This document shows, one piece after another, positions 42,961 through 46,465 of a DNA stretch of 46,465 nucleotides. A program made the translations under genes and the position numbers. The notes below the pieces were generated by a model. That model had not been told where the DNA came from and did no database searches. It was given only the letters and a program-made list of their open reading frames with translations. Within the stretch, counting starts at the first letter, position 1. Each line of letters begins with the position of its first letter. This DNA comes from Clostridia bacterium (GTDB taxonomy: Bacteria > Bacillota > Clostridia > TANB77 > UBA1234): NCBI GenBank assembly GCA_900765095.1, contig CAAFRB010000099.1:1-46465 (forward strand). Reading direction: 5' to 3'.

Positions 42961-43572
42961 TTAGTCTTTTTCTAGTAAGTCCATTATTGTTTCAATAGTC
43001 AAATCAACCATAACATCGTAGTTCATTGTAGAATGCTTGTGATAAACAATTTCATGGCAAAGGTCATCAATTAAATTAACTATTATATGAACTTTTTCCT
43101 TTAAATTTTTAGTGCTAAAACCGTTTTTAATTAGCGAGTTTGTAATACTTTCAGTTTTCTTTAATTCAAATTCATAAAAAATATGTGCCACTTCTTTATC
43201 TGAGTGAACCATTGCAAGAATTTCTTCATGAGCAGATTGAGATAGTTTGTGGTCTTTTATGAAACTTTTAATAGTTTTTCTTAAAACAATTTCTAAATTA
43301 TTCACATCAAAGTTTTTTTCTAAGGCAGTTAACATTGGGAAAAATATTTTGCTCGAATTTAACTTTAACCCTTCTACCAAAATATCGTGTTTATCATTAA
43401 AGTATTGATATACAATACCAGTTGAAACACCAGCTGCTTTAGCTATTTCAGCTGTGTTCGTATTGTAATATCCTTTATCACAAATTAATTCAAATCCATA
43501 TTCTATTATTTTCTCTTTTTTTTCAATAGAACGCTTTTGAATCGGCTCTCTTACAGTTGTGCTTTTTTTCAC
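42961..43572 (-). CDS. TetR/AcrR-family transcriptional regulator
   Basis: A 203-residue TetR-type repressor. The N-terminal DNA-binding domain is at about residues 15-65: KKEKIIEYGFELICDKGYYNTNTAEIAKAAGVSTGIVYQYFNDK, with the usual VS.G..Y.YF recognition helix. The rest is a helical ligand domain of unknown effector. GTG 43572 follows GGAGGTGTTGTT. It is divergent from feoAB; the shared 109-base gap contains the palindrome ATTATATAAT at about 43611, a possible operator or -10. Control of feoAB is a reasonable guess, not shown. Confidence 0.9.
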   Translation of the reverse strand: MKKSTTVREPIQKRSIEKKEKIIEYGFELICDKGYYNTNTAEIAKAAGVSTGIVYQYFNDKHDILVEGLKLNSSKIFFPMLTALEKNFDVNNLEIVLRKTIKSFIKDHKLSQSAHEEILAMVHSDKEVAHIFYEFELKKTESITNSLIKNGFSTKNLKEKVHIIVNLIDDLCHEIVYHKHSTMNYDVMVDLTIETIMDLLEKD

Positions 43573-43681
43573 AACAACACCTCCATCTAGGAATTATTTG
43601 CAAAATTCATTATATAATATAGTATTCAAATAGACAAGCAAGAAAATTTCTCTTTTTCTGATTCTTTAGGAGGGCGAGAGT

Positions 43682-43933
43682 ATGAAAAATCTAAAAAAAT
43701 GTATAAAATTAGGGGAGCTTAAAGTTGGTCAAAAGTGCAAAATAACAGCACTTAATATTAGTAATAGACCTATACGCAGACACCTTTTAGACATGGGATT
43801 AACAGTTGGAACAATTGTAGAAATTAAAAAAATTGCACCAATGGGCGATCCGATAGATTTGTCGTTAAGAGGTTATGAGCTGTGCATTAGGAAGGCAGAT
43901 TTGATGCAGATTGAGGTGGAGGTGATAATGTGA
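43682..43933 (+). CDS. feoA: Ferrous iron transport protein FeoA
   Basis: An 83-residue SH3-like FeoA domain: VGQKCKITALN, RRHLLDMGLTVGTIVEI and DPIDLSLRGYELCIRKAD are the family landmarks. FeoA assists the GTP-gated iron channel FeoB. The ATG follows TAGGAGG. It overlaps feoB by four bases, so the two are coupled. The divergent TetR gene shares its upstream region. Confidence 0.93.
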   Translation: MKNLKKCIKLGELKVGQKCKITALNISNRPIRRHLLDMGLTVGTIVEIKKIAPMGDPIDLSLRGYELCIRKADLMQIEVEVIM

Positions 43934-46038
43934 AAATAGCACTAATAGGAAACCAAAATAGTGGTAAAACTACTTTGTTTAATGAATTAACTGGAATGAA
44001 TGCAAAGATAGGAAATTGGCCTGGTGTGACAATCGAAAAGAAAAGTGGAATAATTAAAGGAACAACGCACGAAATTATTGATTTGCCAGGGATATATTCG
44101 CTTAGTCCATACAGTGTTGAAGAAGAAGTTTCTAGAAAATTTATATTTGATGAGAATCCAGATGTAATTATAAACATAGTAGATAGTACATCTCTTGAAA
44201 GAAGTCTATATTTGACAACACAAGTTTTAGAACTTAATACAAAAGTTATTGTAGCATTAAATATGGTGGATTTGCTTGAAAAAAAGGGAATCATTATAGA
44301 TGTAAAGAAACTCGAAAACATGCTTGGAGTGAAAGTAGTAAAAATATCTGCATTAAAAGGAACAGGAGTGCAAGAGTTAATAGACGAACTAAACAAACTT
44401 GATATCACTAAGCATATTGGCATATTTGATACTAATATCGAAAGGACTATAAAAGATTTAGAATTTTATTTAAACGACAATATAAAACATAAAAGATTTG
44501 TAGCAGTAAAGCTACTTGAAGACGATGAAAGATTTAAGGCATATAAAAATGATAAGATTGTACGTGCAATAAAACAACTTGAAAAAGGTTATAATACTGA
44601 TTTAGAGGAAACAATAGCTATTCAAAGATATAATTACATAGACGATTTAAAAGAAAAAACTATAAAAAGAAAGTTGATGCGAGAAAGTTTATCAGACAGA
44701 TTAGATAAAATATTTCTAAACAAATGGGTAGCATTTCCCATATTTGCTGTTATAATGTTTTTGATATATTACTTATCAGTTGGTGTAGTAGGAAGCTATA
44801 CAGCCGACCTAATAGGAGCGTGGATTGATGAATTAAAAGAATGGTCTAACGCTACTTTAGTATCTGTCGACACATCACCATGGCTTAAAAGCTTGATTAT
44901 AGATGGAATTATAGAAGGTGTGGGTGCAGTATTGAATTTTGTACCACAATTAATAATTTTATTCTTTTGCATATCTATTCTTGAAACAACGGGTTACATG
45001 TCAAGGATTGCTTTACTTTTAGATAAGTTATTCAGAAGAATAGGACTTAGTGGGAAAAGCTTGATACCATTTATAGTTGGCTCTGGGTGTAGTGTGCCAG
45101 GAATTATGGGTAGCAGAATAATAGAAAACGATGATGAAAGAAAAATGACAACTATTCTTACACCATTTATTCCATGTAGTGCAAAATTGCCAATCATAGC
45201 GTTATTTTCCGGATTCTTTTTTGATAAATATTCAGGATTAGTTTCAGCCTCGTTATACTTTTTTGCAATTGTTGTAATAATTTTTAGCGCTATAATCATG
45301 AAAAAGTTCGTGTTTAAGAATACCTCAAACACATACATATCAGAGCTCCCAGAATACAAGCTGCCAAGCTTAAGATATGTTTTGAAAGATATTTTTGAAA
45401 AAGTAATTGCGTTCATAAAAAGAGCCGGAAGCACAATATTAATATGTTCAATTGTTATATGGTTTTTATTATCATTCTCATTTAAACTTGAATATGGGGT
45501 AGATATTGAAGAAAGTATGCTTGCAACAATTGGAGATAAAATATCTTGGGTATTCTATCCAATGCTTGGTGAAAGAAGCTGGGGAGCAACAGTTTCAGCA
45601 ATTCAAGGTTTGGTTGCAAAAGAACAAGTAGTTTCTTCTATGGCTGTAATAAATGGTCTTGCAGAAAATGTTGAAGATGGCAATATGATATTCTCGCCAA
45701 CTGGAATATTTGGATTTTTCACAGCAGCCTCGGCGTATGCGTTTATGGTATTTAATTTATTTAGTGCACCTTGCTTTGGTGCCATAGGTGCTATGAAAAG
45801 AGAATTAGGAGGAAACAAGAAAGTTATTAAAGCGGTAGCATTTCAAACTGTGCTTGCATGGATTCTTGCCACAATTGTATATCAAGTAGGAAAGAGAATT
45901 GAAGAAGGAATAATGTCATTTTCAGACGTCCTCATAGTAGTTGCAATTTTCATCACGAGCATAAGTATCATAGCTAAGAGAAAGCCAGAAGACGAGTGTT
46001 ACCATTGCCCTTATTCAAAATCCTGCAATAAAAATTGA
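43930..46038 (+). CDS. feoB: Ferrous iron transporter FeoB with cysteine-rich C-terminal tail
   Basis: A 702-residue FeoB. The N-terminal G domain has GNQNSGKT (residues 7-14), the switch GNWPGVTIEKK, DLPGIYSL and NMVD. A helical insertion domain follows, then a membrane part of about nine to ten helices with the two gate motifs (PFIVGSGCSVPGIMGSR, TPFIPCSAKLP) and LVAKEQVVSSMA. The end (FSDVLIVVAIFITSISII, then CYHCPYSKSC) looks like the small FeoB-associated cysteine-rich membrane protein fused to FeoB. It imports Fe(II). The GTG start overlaps the feoA stop (AATGTGA). Confidence 0.95.
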   Translation: MKIALIGNQNSGKTTLFNELTGMNAKIGNWPGVTIEKKSGIIKGTTHEIIDLPGIYSLSPYSVEEEVSRKFIFDENPDVIINIVDSTSLERSLYLTTQVLELNTKVIVALNMVDLLEKKGIIIDVKKLENMLGVKVVKISALKGTGVQELIDELNKLDITKHIGIFDTNIERTIKDLEFYLNDNIKHKRFVAVKLLEDDERFKAYKNDKIVRAIKQLEKGYNTDLEETIAIQRYNYIDDLKEKTIKRKLMRESLSDRLDKIFLNKWVAFPIFAVIMFLIYYLSVGVVGSYTADLIGAWIDELKEWSNATLVSVDTSPWLKSLIIDGIIEGVGAVLNFVPQLIILFFCISILETTGYMSRIALLLDKLFRRIGLSGKSLIPFIVGSGCSVPGIMGSRIIENDDERKMTTILTPFIPCSAKLPIIALFSGFFFDKYSGLVSASLYFFAIVVIIFSAIIMKKFVFKNTSNTYISELPEYKLPSLRYVLKDIFEKVIAFIKRAGSTILICSIVIWFLLSFSFKLEYGVDIEESMLATIGDKISWVFYPMLGERSWGATVSAIQGLVAKEQVVSSMAVINGLAENVEDGNMIFSPTGIFGFFTAASAYAFMVFNLFSAPCFGAIGAMKRELGGNKKVIKAVAFQTVLAWILATIVYQVGKRIEEGIMSFSDVLIVVAIFITSISIIAKRKPEDECYHCPYSKSCNKN

Positions 46039-46465
46039 AAGTTAATGTAAATGAAAAATATGGTGAATTAGAAAGCCATAATTTTAGTGGAGATACTTGT
46101 TATACTTGTGGTTACGTAAAAAGATTTGAAGTAGATGATGTAGAGGAAAATAAACCTGAAGAAACTGAAAAGCCTGGAAATTCTTCTGACAGCCAAGAAG
46201 ATACCGATAACAGAAAGGATGAGAATGAAAGCGCTCATATTTGCAAATTTAATGAACCGTATCAGGTATGGATTGGAGCATATACAAACATAAATAGTCA
46301 GACGCATACACAGCAACGTGTAACGTTTGCATATTGTGTGGATTGCGGGAAAAAGAATGTATTTAGTAATGAACCAGAAGTGGTAGAACATACCTTTGAA
46401 AACGGAATTTGCAAATGGTGTAAATATGAGCGTAGAGTTTCTATTCCTAATGATGATGCTGAATA
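46035..46465 (+). CDS. Cys/His-motif protein, start unclear, runs off the window
   Basis: An open frame begins after a stop at 46029 and runs to the window edge. The only early start is TTG 46035, overlapping the feoB stop and without a ribosome site. The sequence has repeated zinc-ribbon-like pieces: SHNFSGDTCYTCGY, an AYCVDCGKK block and EHTFENGICKWCKYE, with a Pro/Glu/Ser/Asp linker between. Such H.F..G.C..C modules occur in large secreted proteins of gut Firmicutes. No signal peptide is seen. It may be a gene whose 5' end was lost by rearrangement, a misjoined assembly end, or a product coupled to feoB. Confidence 0.55.
   Translation, partial: MKVNVNEKYGELESHNFSGDTCYTCGYVKRFEVDDVEENKPEETEKPGNSSDSQEDTDNRKDENESAHICKFNEPYQVWIGAYTNINSQTHTQQRVTFAYCVDCGKKNVFSNEPEVVEHTFENGICKWCKYERRVSIPNDDAE

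Overview
The window is low-GC (by eye about one third G+C) bacterial DNA with dense, mostly rightward gene packing, good Shine-Dalgarno sites and frequent TTG and GTG starts. SpoIIID, an uninterrupted sigma-K, class III (anaerobic) ribonucleotide reductase, a MurT/GatD pair, an NFACT protein and a two-gene minimal Suf-like Fe-S system point to an endospore-forming anaerobic Firmicute of the Clostridia type, probably an uncultured host-associated lineage. Both window ends fall inside coding sequence for surface-type proteins.

Layout. 1-5.7 kb: the 3' part of a surface VWA protein with an acidic repeat tail, a membrane-anchored FAD oxidoreductase with an SLH-like tail, and a patatin lipase on the minus strand. 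5.7-9 kb: a SufC/SufB-like pair, a cation efflux protein and a small anchored protein. 9.2-12.7 kb: nrdD, a redoxin, nrdG and a ferredoxin-thioredoxin-reductase-like protein, which together could carry electrons from ferredoxin to the anaerobic ribonucleotide reductase. 12.8-13 kb: two tRNA genes. 13-17.2 kb: a metallophosphoesterase, murT and a gatD homologue without its catalytic residues, spoIIID, and a small orphan gene. 17.3-23.7 kb: hydrolase, LemA-like protein, ruvB, queH, an uncharacterised protein with a possible Cys/His active site, a DUF362 protein and a MYG1-like orphan. 23.9-34 kb: polA, a predicted ADP-ribosyltransferase effector, yebC, dtd, tex, engB and mntP. 34-37.7 kb: two small orphans and a NitT/TauT-type ABC transporter. 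37.7-46.5 kb: NFACT protein, orphan, sigK, orphan, GltD-like oxidoreductase, TetR regulator, feoAB, and a coding region running off the end.

Two patterns stand out. First, at least six small genes of unknown or weakly known function (13243, 16979, 23134, 34093, 39887 minus, 40904) are GC-richer than their neighbours. Each stands alone behind a near-consensus sigma-A promoter and ends in its own hairpin terminator, so they look like independently acquired single-gene units. Second, short palindromic repeats (arms TTTATACAATAGG / CCTATTGTATAAA, and a second family with GATTTTCA..CTTTCTTG) recur just downstream of genes, often joined to the T-tract of a terminator.

The best candidates for new biology are the GatD homologue lacking its nucleophile, the predicted intracellular ADP-ribosyltransferase, the orphan-gene pattern and the terminator-associated repeats. 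All functional statements rest on reading motifs by eye; no database search was run.
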